NCBI RefSeq assembly: GCF_002994635.1
Contig: NZ_PVNL01000031.1
Span: 25,980-89,979, forward strand
Reading direction: 5' to 3'
Length of the DNA: 64,000 bases
Origin: Enhygromyxa salina
GTDB lineage: Bacteria; Myxococcota_A; Polyangia; Nannocystales; Nannocystaceae
Shown here: positions 13,281 through 22,266 of the stretch, piece after piece
Layout: the number at the start of each line of letters is the position of its first letter
Position numbering within the stretch: position 1 is the first letter of the stretch
Translations under genes and position numbers: made by a program
The notes under the pieces: model-generated
What the model was told of the DNA's origin: nothing
What the model saw: the letters and a program-made list of their open reading frames with translations, nothing else
Databases searched by the model: none

Positions 13281-14933
13281 TCATTGGTTCGCGCAGCGCT
13301 CGGCCCAGCGGGGTCGGACCGCGACGACCTCGAGCAACAGCACGCGGACCTCGTGAGGCTCGGCGACCTGGGCGTACGCGGGGTCGACGAATTCCGTGAT
13401 CACCCGCAGCTCGAACACCTTCGCGAGCGCGGCCGCGATCTGCTCGGGCATTACCAGATACTCCGGCTGGCGCCGAACCAACACGCAGGCCTTGGCCGAG
13501 TCGGACTCGGCGTGGGCGATCTCGGCGTCGTTGAGCCCGAGCGCGTCGACGATCGTCATGGTCCGCGGGGTCCGATAGCGCATCGACCCGGCACCCTCGA
13601 CGGCGATCACCGCGTCGTCGGGCAGCGTCGCGCTGGCGTGTCGAGCAGGATCCCCGTGCAACAGCACGATCCCCCGCTCTTGGGCCCGCTGCAGCGTCTG
13701 CGCGGCGGGGATCTGCAGCCCAGTGAGCAGCGCGATCGGTAGCACCAACACCAGCGAGAGCACCCGATGCGTCCTGGTTAACCCCAGCGCAATCACGATA
13801 GGGGGGATGGCCGCGAAGATCGCAAAGTACCGGGCCTCGAAGAACAGCACGTCGGGATTGAGCGGACGACTCACGGCCGTGCCAACCATGCCCACCACAT
13901 ACGCAACCACCAGCGCGAGCAGCTGCCAGCGCCGCGTGGTCGGCTGCGCGGGCGCGTGGGTCCGCGGCTCGAGCACGCCCTTGCCCGACAGATCCGTCCA
14001 CAGCGCGGCAGCGATCAACGCCAGCCCACCGACGCCCGCAAACCACGGCTGCCACGGCAGCACCTGCGCCGACAGATACGCGAGCCCCTCGCCGAGCCCT
14101 CCGGTCTGCGCGCCTCCGATCTTCACGTACGCGGTGTTCGGCCACGCCCAGCCGCTGACCAGCTGGCAGTACAGCACCCACGCCCCGAGCCCCAGCGCAG
14201 CCCCGAGCGCGGGCGTGGTCCAGCGCAGCGACGCCCGCACGCCCGCCCACGTGCGCGGCCGCCTGCTCAGCTCGACCAGCCCCGCGACCGCGACAAACCC
14301 GACCAGACAGCCCAGCACCTCGGGCCGCGCGAGCTCGGCGGCGAAGCCCGTCACGCCCGCCAGCAGCCACTGCTCGCGCAGGCACGCGCGCAGGCACGCG
14401 AGCACCAGGCAGGTCGTCAGGGGGACCTCCATGCCGGAGCTGGCCCCCTGCAGCAGCGTTGGCGAGGTCGCACACAAGATCCCAGCCAGCAGCGCGGTCG
14501 ACATCACGGGGATCGGTCGCTCAATGCTCGCGCGCGCGCTGGCCAGCTCCAGCGCGATCATGCTGGCGAGCCCCGCGGTCGCGGCGTGCAGCAGCGCCCC
14601 GAGCAGCTTGACGGGTACGACAGGGTCGGGATCGGTCGGCCACGCGGCCAATAGGGCGACCCACAGCGGGCTCGAGAACCCGGTCTCCCAGCCGCCGGGG
14701 TAGTCGCCGGGGTTGTACGACAGACCATCGCCGAGCCGCAGGCTCTTGGCGTAGCTGAGGTGGATCCACGCGTCGTCGAGGCAAAACTCGTGGACGCCCG
14801 CGCCCATGAATGCATACGCGATCGCCAACGCCAGCGCGATCACGACGCTGATCCGCGGCGCCCACAGCTCGCGCCGGGGGATCGGCCCGGCCTCGTCCAC
14901 GTCCGGCTTCGGCCGCTCGCCTGACTCACTCAT
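13281..14933 (-). CDS. Polytopic membrane protein, GT-C glycosyltransferase-like
   Basis: 550 residues from ATG 14933, which overlaps the stop of the alcohol dehydrogenase gene by 4 nt (ATGA). There are about nine to eleven hydrophobic segments. The first extramembrane loop (~50-75) contains FCLDDAWIHLSYAKSL and a YNPG motif, the signature of membrane proteins related to GT-C enzymes such as mycobacterial arabinofuranosyltransferases, which use polyprenyl-phosphate sugars. The C-terminal ~130 residues are soluble. It may glycosylate an envelope component or the cluster product. Function is inferred from topology and the DD motif only. Confidence 0.65.
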   Translation of the reverse strand: MSESGERPKPDVDEAGPIPRRELWAPRISVVIALALAIAYAFMGAGVHEFCLDDAWIHLSYAKSLRLGDGLSYNPGDYPGGWETGFSSPLWVALLAAWPTDPDPVVPVKLLGALLHAATAGLASMIALELASARASIERPIPVMSTALLAGILCATSPTLLQGASSGMEVPLTTCLVLACLRACLREQWLLAGVTGFAAELARPEVLGCLVGFVAVAGLVELSRRPRTWAGVRASLRWTTPALGAALGLGAWVLYCQLVSGWAWPNTAYVKIGGAQTGGLGEGLAYLSAQVLPWQPWFAGVGGLALIAAALWTDLSGKGVLEPRTHAPAQPTTRRWQLLALVVAYVVGMVGTAVSRPLNPDVLFFEARYFAIFAAIPPIVIALGLTRTHRVLSLVLVLPIALLTGLQIPAAQTLQRAQERGIVLLHGDPARHASATLPDDAVIAVEGAGSMRYRTPRTMTIVDALGLNDAEIAHAESDSAKACVLVRRQPEYLVMPEQIAAALAKVFELRVITEFVDPAYAQVAEPHEVRVLLLEVVAVRPRWAERCANQ

Positions 14934-15994
14934 TGCGCTGCAACACCCGCGATGTCGAGCACGACCTTTCCAAATTGCTCGCGGCGATCGAGGTAGCGAT
15001 GCGCCTGCGCGGCCTCGGCCAGTGGAAACACCTTGTCGACGACCGGCGACAGCTCGCCCGCGTCGATCAGCTCCGCGATCCGAAACATGCTGGCCTTCGA
15101 TCCCATCGTCGAGCCAAGGATCTGGATCTGGCGAAAGAACACGTGGCGCAGATCCGTGCGGGCGTCCCAGCCCGACGAGGCCCCGCAGGTCACCACCCGT
15201 CCACCGCGGCGGCACAGCTTGATGCTGTGCTCCCACGTGGCCTGGCCGACGTGCTCGAACACCAGATCCACGCCTTTGCGGCCAACCCCGGCCAGGGCCC
15301 GAACCTGCTTGGGCCAGTCGTCGTCGCTGCTGCGTACGCACGCGTCGGCGCCCAGCTCTCGGGCCTTGTCGAGCTTGGCGTCGGTGCTGGCCAGCGCGAT
15401 CACGCGGGCGCCGTGGAGCTTGGCGATCTGCAGCCCCGCCGAGCCGACCCCGCTGCCGGCTGCGTGCAGCAACACGGTCTCGCCGGGCTCGATGCGCCCG
15501 CGCACCACCAACATCTGCCAGGCGGTCAGGAACGTCAGCGGGAACGCGGCGGCCTCGACCATCGTCAGTCGCGCGGGCTTGGGCACCAAGTTGACGGCCG
15601 GGACCTCGAGCTGCTCACAGTAGCCGCCCGCGCAGCTCTCACCGAGGATGTGGTAGTCCGGGCACAGGTTGTCCCAGCCGCTCAGGCAGGCCTCGCAGCG
15701 GCCACACGAGCGCCCGGGATTGACCACGACCTCGGTCCCGACGAGCGCCGCGTCGACGCCCTCGCCGACCTCGCGCACGACCCCCGCGATGTCGCTGCCG
15801 AGCACGTGCGGGTAGTCGAGCCGCAGGTTGGGCAGGCCGCCGCGAACCCAGATGTCGAGCCGGTTGACCGCGCAGGCGTGGATCTGCACGACCACGTGAC
15901 CGGGTCGTGCCCGCGGCGCGGGCCGCTGGGCCACCTTCAGGACCTCGGGGCCGCCGTGTCGCTCGAGGATGATCGCCGTGATCGTGTCGGTCAT
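14930..15994 (-). CDS. Zinc-binding alcohol dehydrogenase / quinone oxidoreductase-like (MDR family)
   Basis: 354 residues from ATG 15994; an in-frame ATG at 16009 adds five residues. N-terminal GroES-like fold with HGGPEVL near the start; a structural-zinc cysteine set C-x2-C-x2-C-x7-C (CGRCEACLSGWDNLC) about residues 95-110; NAD(P)H-binding AGSGVGSAGLQIAK (~175). Medium-chain dehydrogenases of this form oxidise alcohols or reduce aldehydes or enoyl groups. Because the last PKS module has no ER, a trans-acting enoyl reductase is one option, but the zinc-site cysteines fit an alcohol dehydrogenase better. It is the first gene of a five-gene minus-strand operon. Confidence 0.85.
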   Translation of the reverse strand: MTDTITAIILERHGGPEVLKVAQRPAPRARPGHVVVQIHACAVNRLDIWVRGGLPNLRLDYPHVLGSDIAGVVREVGEGVDAALVGTEVVVNPGRSCGRCEACLSGWDNLCPDYHILGESCAGGYCEQLEVPAVNLVPKPARLTMVEAAAFPLTFLTAWQMLVVRGRIEPGETVLLHAAGSGVGSAGLQIAKLHGARVIALASTDAKLDKARELGADACVRSSDDDWPKQVRALAGVGRKGVDLVFEHVGQATWEHSIKLCRRGGRVVTCGASSGWDARTDLRHVFFRQIQILGSTMGSKASMFRIAELIDAGELSPVVDKVFPLAEAAQAHRYLDRREQFGKVVLDIAGVAAQ

Positions 15995-16175
15995 GCGCCC
16001 GGTCGGCATACCACTTTATGGTCCGGACCTGGATTGTCGGCTCGGGCAGAATCCTCGGTCTGGCAACCACACGCGCGATCAGGCGCATCCAGCAACTTGG
16101 CCGCTGGCTTGCACTGTTCGGGCACCGAGCGCCGCCTGCCGCCTATTTCTGTGCCAGGCCCCCGTTGGAGCACGC

Positions 16176-16718
16176 ATGCCGTTGCGATCAAACCACGCCC
16201 CTCGAAGTCTGTGTCGCAACCGCCTCACACGTAGCCCGTGGGCGGTGCCGCTGCTGTTGCTAATTGCATCCCCGCTCACCCGGGCGCTAGCGATCACCGG
16301 GACCCTCGCGTTCGGGACCGGCTGCGGAGGCGCCGGACCGACCGTTGACGAGTGCACACAATGGCACGTCGAGTGCGTCGAGGCCTGCAGCGCAGATGAC
16401 TTCAATACCTGCCTGTGGACCTGCGAGGCCGAGTACGACGACTGCCTGGACGAGGCAGCCTACGCGAGCGAGCGCCGGGCCGAGAGCGCCGACGCGCTCG
16501 CCGAGGCCGGGGTCGCGTGCCTGGCGGTCACCATGTGCACGCTCGAGTCGCTCGGCGACGGCGACGGCGATGGCGACGGCGACGGCGACGACTGGAGCGA
16601 GCCCGAGCCCGACGACTGGGGCGAAGACTGGGGCGAGCAGACCCCGGCCGATCAACCCGAGCTCGCGGCCCCGCAGGCGTGGTCCGAGCCGCCCCCAGAT
16701 CTCCCAGGCGAGCGCTGA
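16176..16718 (+). CDS. Secreted or lipoprotein-like cysteine-rich protein
   Basis: 180 residues from ATG 16176, preceded by a TTGGAG ribosome site. A basic N-terminus and hydrophobic stretch (~22-47) end at FGTGC, a weak lipobox, so a lipoprotein or type I signal peptide is likely. The following domain has paired C-x3-C motifs (ECVEAC and CLWTC) flanked by single cysteines at about six-residue spacing, a helical-hairpin disulfide pattern. The C-terminal third is an Asp/Gly repeat plus a Glu/Asp/Trp-rich acidic tail that could bind cations. I do not recognise the family. It diverges from the alcohol dehydrogenase operon. Confidence 0.6.
   Translation: MPLRSNHAPRSLCRNRLTRSPWAVPLLLLIASPLTRALAITGTLAFGTGCGGAGPTVDECTQWHVECVEACSADDFNTCLWTCEAEYDDCLDEAAYASERRAESADALAEAGVACLAVTMCTLESLGDGDGDGDGDGDDWSEPEPDDWGEDWGEQTPADQPELAAPQAWSEPPPDLPGER
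16554..16589 (+). repeat. Six tandem 6-bp units (GGCGAC/T) encoding Gly-Asp
   Basis: Six in-frame hexamers (five GGCGAC, one GGCGAT in third place) inside the cysteine-rich protein gene encode a GD repeat. Such tracts can change length by slippage without breaking the frame. Confidence 0.85.
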
Positions 16719-16728
16719 AACCCGACGT

Positions 16729-17682
16729 CTACGGAAAGTCGAACTGCAGCGTCTCGGCGTCGCGGACCAGCGACGAGTATCCGTCGACCAGGGCCTGCAC
16801 CTCGCTGAGCTTGGGCTTGCGCTGCCCGGCCTTGCGCTGAAACTCGTCGACCAGCGCGTCATACTCCTCGACGTCGTTGGCGAAGGTCTCCATCCAAAAC
16901 ACCTTGTTCGCGGACTCGCGGTCGCGCTGGTAGATCTTCGCGAACTCCGCGGCCGCAGCGTCAAACTTGGCGTGCAGCGGCGCGCACTGCTCGACGCTCG
17001 GCGTGGTCTCGTCGGTCATGCAGCGGACCATGGGGCGGACGTGGATCATGACGCTGCGGGCCGCGACCTCGAGCGGCGTTCGGCGAAGCTCGAGCACGCC
17101 GAGCAAGATCCGATCGTTCTCGACGTGGCGCAGATCGATCGCCTGCTGCAGCTCTCGATCCGCGTCGAGCCAGGCCTGGTGGTTGACCCGCAGCTGCGGG
17201 TCGAGCTCGGTCAGTCGGGCCCAGTCATCGTCGCGCCAGCGCTCGTCGTGGATGTAGCGCTCGAGCTCGCGGGTCAGCTCGGCGTAGCCGCTCGCGTGGC
17301 CGACGATGTCGACGGTGCGCTGCTCGATCAGCGGCATCGTGGGCGGCGACTTGGCGGCCTCGATCACCCGCAGGCACGAGCGGAACGTGTTGGCGTCGAT
17401 CCCCCGCAGGTACACGCCCTCGCGCTTGCGCTTGGGCTTGCCCTCGTCGCTGACCTGATCGGTGTAGCGATCCCAGCTCTCGATCATGACCGAGGCCACG
17501 ACGTCCCGGCAGACCGAGAACCCCCGCAGCTTGGCGTCGACCCGCTCGGCGTAGTCAGCCGGATCGACCTCGACGGCCTGGTCGGCCGGCTGCTCCTCCT
17601 GCGTGATCTCGAACAGGTGGCAGCCCGCCAGCGCGACCACCAGCCCCACCGCGCTCAGCTTCGAGTTGTTGACCCCGCCCAC
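16729..17682 (-). CDS. Lipoprotein, DUF3829 (YiiG)-like
   Basis: 317 residues from a GTG at 17682 with AGGAG just upstream, overlapping the preceding stop region. The signal peptide ends in a clear lipobox, LAGC (residues ~18-21), so the protein should be lipidated and membrane-anchored. The mature part is mostly helical, with periodic Tyr and acidic residues, and has the general look of the DUF3829/YiiG lipoprotein family, whose function is unknown. It lies 6 bp after the lipid-kinase gene in the same direction, an apparent two-gene operon. Confidence 0.65.
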   Translation of the reverse strand: MGGVNNSKLSAVGLVVALAGCHLFEITQEEQPADQAVEVDPADYAERVDAKLRGFSVCRDVVASVMIESWDRYTDQVSDEGKPKRKREGVYLRGIDANTFRSCLRVIEAAKSPPTMPLIEQRTVDIVGHASGYAELTRELERYIHDERWRDDDWARLTELDPQLRVNHQAWLDADRELQQAIDLRHVENDRILLGVLELRRTPLEVAARSVMIHVRPMVRCMTDETTPSVEQCAPLHAKFDAAAAEFAKIYQRDRESANKVFWMETFANDVEEYDALVDEFQRKAGQRKPKLSEVQALVDGYSSLVRDAETLQFDFP

Positions 17683-17688
17683 GGGCTC

Positions 17689-18738
17689 CTAGATCCAGTG
17701 CGGGTCCTCGGGGACGATGATCCGAAGGTGGTGGAACAGGTTCTCGACCCGGTAGTGCTGCGCGCTCACGAATTCCTCGCCGTCGATCTGCGAGGGGATC
17801 TCGGGCCCAAAGTTGGGCCGGAACATCCGCAGCTCGATCGACTGACCCCGGCGAAACTCCCGACCGCTGAGCCCGACGACCTCGAGATCGTCGTTGGTCA
17901 CCGGGTTCTTCTTGTGCCGAGAGATCGCAGACATGACCCAGTCGGCGTGGCTGCGGAACGGCAAGACCTCGAACTTGCCGTCGTCGGCGCGCGAGTCCTC
18001 GACGAAGATCCACTCGCCGCCGTAGAGGATCGTGCCGTTGACGACCAGATCGGTGAGCCCGACCCACTCGAGGACCTCGCCGTCGACGGTGACCTCGCAC
18101 GAGAACAGCGAGCCGGTCGGGCCACCCACGACGGACTTGACCATCTGGCTGACCGCGGCGCCCGCGTAGACGAGCTTGTCGCGATACAGCTGCTTGACGA
18201 GCGGGACCTTGGCGACCAGCTCGCGGTCGCGGTTGCGCTGGGCCAGGATCCGGGCCGACAGCCCGAACCCGCAGTTGTCGAACCACAGATCCGAGCGGAT
18301 GACCTCGCCGTCATCGTCGATCGCCTCGATCCGGCCGACGTCCATCCACTGCTCGCAGCCGCCAGCGATCGTCTTGATGTTCTGCTCGAGCGCCCGGGGC
18401 CCGGCGCTGATGCCGAACGAGCGGCCCTGATCGTTGGCGGTGCCCATCGGGAGCATGGCGAGGGGCACGTCGACGCCCGAGCGCTCGCGGGCCAAGATGA
18501 TGCCCTTGGCGGACTCGGCGAAGGTCCCGTCGCCGCCGAGATACACGACCCGCGCGACGTCTTCGCGCTCGATCCGATCAGCGAGGCCGGCGACGGTCTT
18601 GCCCTCGGGCAGCGTCGCGAAAAATTCTGGTTCGAGACCGGCGCTGGCCAGACCCTCCATCGCGCGACTGATCGCGCGCTCGGCCTTGCCCGTGCGGGCG
18701 GTCGGGTTGGCGACCAAGATGGAAATTCGCGCACTCAT
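17689..18738 (-). CDS. Diacylglycerol kinase catalytic-domain protein (lipid kinase, YegS/DgkB-like)
   Basis: 349 residues from ATG 18738. The N-terminal domain starts with NPTARTGKAE and carries the nucleotide-binding GGDGT motif (~70) and the PMGTAND motif (~105), both diagnostic of DAG-kinase-like lipid kinases. The C-terminal beta domain has the NGTILYGG segment (~236). Such enzymes phosphorylate diacylglycerol, sphingoid bases or phosphatidylglycerol at the inner membrane. Downstream (6 bp) is a lipoprotein gene. It diverges from the S46 peptidase gene. Confidence 0.88.
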   Translation of the reverse strand: MSARISILVANPTARTGKAERAISRAMEGLASAGLEPEFFATLPEGKTVAGLADRIEREDVARVVYLGGDGTFAESAKGIILARERSGVDVPLAMLPMGTANDQGRSFGISAGPRALEQNIKTIAGGCEQWMDVGRIEAIDDDGEVIRSDLWFDNCGFGLSARILAQRNRDRELVAKVPLVKQLYRDKLVYAGAAVSQMVKSVVGGPTGSLFSCEVTVDGEVLEWVGLTDLVVNGTILYGGEWIFVEDSRADDGKFEVLPFRSHADWVMSAISRHKKNPVTNDDLEVVGLSGREFRRGQSIELRMFRPNFGPEIPSQIDGEEFVSAQHYRVENLFHHLRIIVPEDPHWI

Positions 18739-18925
18739 GAGCTGGAGCTGGAACGCTCGAAGCGCAGAGGATAGCAGGCAAACTGGCGTCCAAGGCGTTC
18801 CGGCGCCCCGCGGTCGTGGCAGGGGCCTCGCCGAGCCAGGCGCCCGTCGGCTGTTCAGGGCCAAACCAGAACGCCGCGGACCAACCGGTCCCCGAGCGCG
18901 GCGAGATCTGATAACCCTCTCCCCC

Positions 18926-21190
18926 ATGGCCCCGTCTCCGCGTCTGCATCTCGTCTCGTTCTCGTTGTTGCTTGGCAGCGTCTCGGTTGGCTGGGCCTGC
19001 AACAAGCCCGACGTCACGCCGCCCACCGACACCCCGGTCTTGCCAGCTGACGCGGGCGCAGACGACGAGGTCGGCTTCGCCAACCCCGGCGGGATGTGGA
19101 TGCCGGGGCAGCTCGCGACCGGTGGTCACGCGGAGATCCTCGAGTCACTCGGGCTCGAGTACGATCCGGCGGCGCTGACCCAGCCGACCGAATTTCCGCT
19201 CGGGGCGATCGTCAGCCTGGGCGGGTGCTCGGCGTCATTCGTCAGCCCCGACGGGCTGATCATCACCAACCACCACTGCGTGATCGGGGCGCTCGCCCGC
19301 AACAGCAGCAAGGACGAGAACCTGATCGAGGACGGGTTCTTGGCCATGACCCGCGAGCAGGAGCGCTGGGCCGGGCCCAACCAGCGGGTGTTCGTGACCT
19401 CCTCGTTCACCGACGTGACCGACCAAGTGCTCACCGGGCTCGACGAGATCGAGGATCCCGAGGCGCGCTGGGACGAGATGCAGTCCCGCCGCCGCAACCT
19501 GGCCAAGGCCTGCGAGGCCGCCAAGCAGGACGTGAGCTGTCACGTGGCGTCGTACTTCGAGGGCGCGCAGTTCTTTCAGATCGAGCAGCTGGCGCTGCGA
19601 GACATCCGCCTGGTCCACGCGCCCGACGCCGGGATCGGGGTGTTCGGCGGCGAGATCGACAACTGGCGCTGGCCCCGTCACACCGGGGACTACTCGTTCT
19701 ACCGGGCCTATGTCGGACCCGACGGCAAGCCGGCTGACCACGCCGCGGACAACGTGCCGTACAAGCCCAAGCACTTCTTGAAGGTCGCGACCGGCGATCT
19801 CGACGAGGGCGACTTCGTGATGGTCGCGGGCTACCCCGGGCGGACCTCGCGGCTCAAGACCGCCGCCGAGGTCGAGGACGCCACGACCTGGGCCTACCCG
19901 CACCGGATCGCTCGCTATGAGCAGTACCTCGCGGCGCTCGAGGCCGCGGTGGGCGACGACCCGACCCTGGCGATCAAGGCCAACCCGCGCGTGCGGGGTC
20001 TGTCGAACGGCCTGACCAACGCCAAGGGCATGCTGGACGGGCTCGGCAAGGGCGGGCTGGCGGAGACCCGCAAGGCCCAGGAGGCCGAGCTGCAGATGTG
20101 GATCGACGCCGACGCCCAGCGCAAGGCGGCCTACGGCGGCGTGCTCGCCGAGCTCGCGGCGCTCGACGAGGGCGCCAAGGCCACCCGCGAGACCGACGCT
20201 TCGTTCGCCGAGCTGCAGCGGACCTCGTCGCTGCTCGCCCGCGCGCAGATGATCCTCGCCGCCGCCAAGCAGCGTGAGAAGGGGGAGGGGCCCTCGGCCG
20301 AGGATCTCGCCGAGGCCAAGATCGATCTCGAGGAGGAACAAAACGGCTACGCCCGCGAGATCGATCGCGCGGTCGTGCAGCTCAACCTGACCCGCGCCGC
20401 GGCGCTCCCGGCCGCGCAGCGGCCCGCGGCCCTGAAGTTGTTCGTCGCCGCTGACGTGCTCGACGCCGCGACGATCACCAAGGCGATCGACAAGCTCTAC
20501 GCCAAGACCAAGCTCGAGGATCCCAAGAAGGTGCTCGAGCTGTACGAGTCCGCCAAGCTCGGGCAGCTCGAGCGCAGCAAGGATCCCTTCATCGTCCTGG
20601 CGATCGCGCTCGCGCCGTTGATCGAGGCCGACGACAAGCTGCAGGCCGAGCGGGCCGGCAAGCTCGCCGTGCTGCGTCCGCGCTACATCGCCGCGCTGCG
20701 CGAGTTCGCGGCCAGCAACGGCGAGATCTTGGCGCCCGACGCCAACTCGACCCTGCGGATCACCTACGGGACCGTGCGCGGCTACAGCTCCGGGGGCAAC
20801 GACTACACCCCGTTCACCACGGTCAGCCAGATGCTGGCCAAGCACACCGGGGAGGAGCCCTTCGATCTGCCCGAGCGCGCCCGCACGGCGATCGAGGCCG
20901 GCAACTTTGGGCCCTACGTCGACCCCGAGCTCGACGAACTGCCGATCGACTTCCTCGCCGATCTCGACATCACGGGGGGCAACTCGGGCTCGCCCACGCT
21001 CAACGCCCGCGGTGAGCTGATCGGGCTGGTGTTCGACGGCAACTACGAAGCCATGGCCTCGGACTGGGTGTTCATGCCGGAGATCACCCGCTCGATCCAC
21101 GTCGACATTCGCTCGGTGCTGTGGGTGATGGACGCGGTCGATGGCGCCGACCACCTGCTCGCCGAGATGGGCGTCACGGGCTCGATCTGA
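18926..21190 (+). CDS. S46 family dipeptidyl-peptidase (DPP7/DPP11-like)
   Basis: 754 residues from ATG 18926. A signal peptide ends at GWACNKPD, probably a lipoprotein site with a non-canonical lipobox. The chymotrypsin-fold triad is visible: His in TNHHC (~115), Asp in the WRWPRHTGDYSFY block (~250-260) and Ser in GGNSGSPTLN (~686). A helical insertion lies between. Length (~720-750) fits the family. S46 enzymes remove dipeptides from the N-termini of oligopeptides outside the cytoplasm, in nutrient peptide use, which fits a predatory or proteolytic myxobacterium. Specificity (hydrophobic or acidic P1) cannot be read by eye. Confidence 0.93.
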   Translation: MAPSPRLHLVSFSLLLGSVSVGWACNKPDVTPPTDTPVLPADAGADDEVGFANPGGMWMPGQLATGGHAEILESLGLEYDPAALTQPTEFPLGAIVSLGGCSASFVSPDGLIITNHHCVIGALARNSSKDENLIEDGFLAMTREQERWAGPNQRVFVTSSFTDVTDQVLTGLDEIEDPEARWDEMQSRRRNLAKACEAAKQDVSCHVASYFEGAQFFQIEQLALRDIRLVHAPDAGIGVFGGEIDNWRWPRHTGDYSFYRAYVGPDGKPADHAADNVPYKPKHFLKVATGDLDEGDFVMVAGYPGRTSRLKTAAEVEDATTWAYPHRIARYEQYLAALEAAVGDDPTLAIKANPRVRGLSNGLTNAKGMLDGLGKGGLAETRKAQEAELQMWIDADAQRKAAYGGVLAELAALDEGAKATRETDASFAELQRTSSLLARAQMILAAAKQREKGEGPSAEDLAEAKIDLEEEQNGYAREIDRAVVQLNLTRAAALPAAQRPAALKLFVAADVLDAATITKAIDKLYAKTKLEDPKKVLELYESAKLGQLERSKDPFIVLAIALAPLIEADDKLQAERAGKLAVLRPRYIAALREFAASNGEILAPDANSTLRITYGTVRGYSSGGNDYTPFTTVSQMLAKHTGEEPFDLPERARTAIEAGNFGPYVDPELDELPIDFLADLDITGGNSGSPTLNARGELIGLVFDGNYEAMASDWVFMPEITRSIHVDIRSVLWVMDAVDGADHLLAEMGVTGSI

Positions 21191-21227
21191 GCCCGGCGGG
21201 TATCAACCTAGAAGCCCCCAGCTCGGG

Positions 21228-21253
21228 GACGACCCCAATTGACGACCCCAATT
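21228..21253 (+). repeat. Two tandem copies of a 13-bp unit
   Basis: GACGACCCCAATT occurs twice back to back between the S46 gene and the terminator hairpin. It looks like a small duplication with no obvious function. Confidence 0.8.
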
Positions 21254-21257
21254 CAAA

Positions 21258-21283
21258 AGGCCCGCGCTGGGTAGCGCGGGCCT
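21258..21283. terminator. Intrinsic terminator, probably bidirectional
   Basis: A perfect 11-bp GC-rich stem (AGGCCCGCGCT and its complement) with a GGGT loop sits between two convergent genes. On the minus strand the stem is followed by TTTTGAATT, a good U-tract, and on the plus strand by TCTTGTT. It should end transcription of the small minus-strand gene and of the S46 gene. Confidence 0.85.
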
Positions 21284-21305
21284 CTTGTTGGTGGTCGCAG
21301 GACGC

Positions 21306-21629
21306 TCATGCGTCTGACAGGACGACCATGGCCTCTTCGAAGGCCGTGTCGCGATCTTTGACCTTGGTCCGCTTGATCGCGCGCTTGAGCGCGGCCTCGC
21401 AGTCCTTGTCGGTGAGCGCTTCTTTCATGTCCATCAGGATCTCGAGGACGGAGTCATCACCCACGTTGTAGATGGCCTCGTCGTCCCACATGAACACGTC
21501 TTCGAGCGCCTTCGCGTAGCCGCCGACGGAGCCATCGGTCTTGTCGTTGATCCGGCGTTCGCGGATCGCTTCTTTCTTCTGCGTGCGGCCGATCTCGCGG
21601 GCAATTCGTTCTTGATCGGTGCGTTTCAT
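21306..21629 (-). CDS. Small charged hypothetical protein
   Basis: 107 residues from ATG 21629, which has a near-perfect GAGGAG ribosome site 6 nt upstream; longer starts at 21698 lack one. The protein is soluble, with no signal or membrane segment. Its N-terminal third is rich in Arg/Lys/Glu and likely helical, and the remainder is acidic, also helical, with repeated Ala/Lys patterns. I recognise no family. It is a single-gene unit ended by the terminator at 21258-21283. The strong ribosome site suggests high expression. Confidence 0.7.
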   Translation of the reverse strand: MKRTDQERIAREIGRTQKKEAIRERRINDKTDGSVGGYAKALEDVFMWDDEAIYNVGDDSVLEILMDMKEALTDKDCEAALKRAIKRTKVKDRDTAFEEAMVVLSDA

Positions 21630-22266
21630 GGGAATTCTCCTCGCTGGGGGTTGTTGTGGGCGCTCGCGGTGAAGCGGCGCTGGCTGCTGCGAGTGCAACG
21701 ACAGCCCGCGGCCATCCCGGGGCGCTTGCGCCAGCGTCTTGACCTGAGAGTCGACGACGCGGGCGCTGCGAGGCAGTGTTTAAGGGCAACCGGCGTGTCT
21801 GTCCAGCACCACGCGCAGACACCGTGGCGGCCGGTCAGCCAGTCAGTGGCCGCGATGGCTAGCTGCACGCACCGCGGCCCACGCCTCGAGCCGAACCCGT
21901 GGACCACGGGAGTCGATCCGGGTTTTGAACTGCGAGCAAAGTCGCATCGGGCGGTGGGAGATCCATGCCTGGTCGCAGACCCATTGTGGCGACCTCGAAT
22001 CACGGTTGTTTGCCGCCCCTCCCTGGGGCCAATGATGCTGCGCGCGCACAAATAGCCTCACGGCGCGCAGCGACCGAACCCAAACCCGACCGTCAGCGAC
22101 ATGTACGACCTACGTCGGAGCTCCAGCGTCTGTGATGACTCGCACGTCCGTGCCTGCCGCCGCGGCTCGCTCTGTGACCAGTAGCGCGAGCGCTACTGTC
22201 TGGATTGCTGGACCATTGCCGGGTAGGGTCTTGGTGCCGCACTTTCGAGCAGTCTGAGGGTGGGGC
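21630..22266. other. Intergenic region without a convincing gene
   Basis: About 640 bp between two diverging genes. Open frames here have no ribosome sites and show poor codon character. The only structure found is a perfect 8-bp hairpin with a CGAG loop at 22179-22198, some 70 bp before the downstream start. It could belong to a leader transcript. No clear promoter was recognised. Confidence 0.4.

Noticed and set aside
16345..18774. Plus-strand open frame of 809 codons across the lipoprotein and lipid-kinase genes
   Set aside because: It crosses several real genes and lacks motifs, while the minus strand has a lipobox and the GGDGT kinase motif.
21612..22055. Open frames of 140-147 codons on both strands in the 21.6-22.1 kb gap
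   Set aside because: Composition is irregular (many Trp, His and Cys), there are no start signals and one overlaps the small gene's ribosome site.
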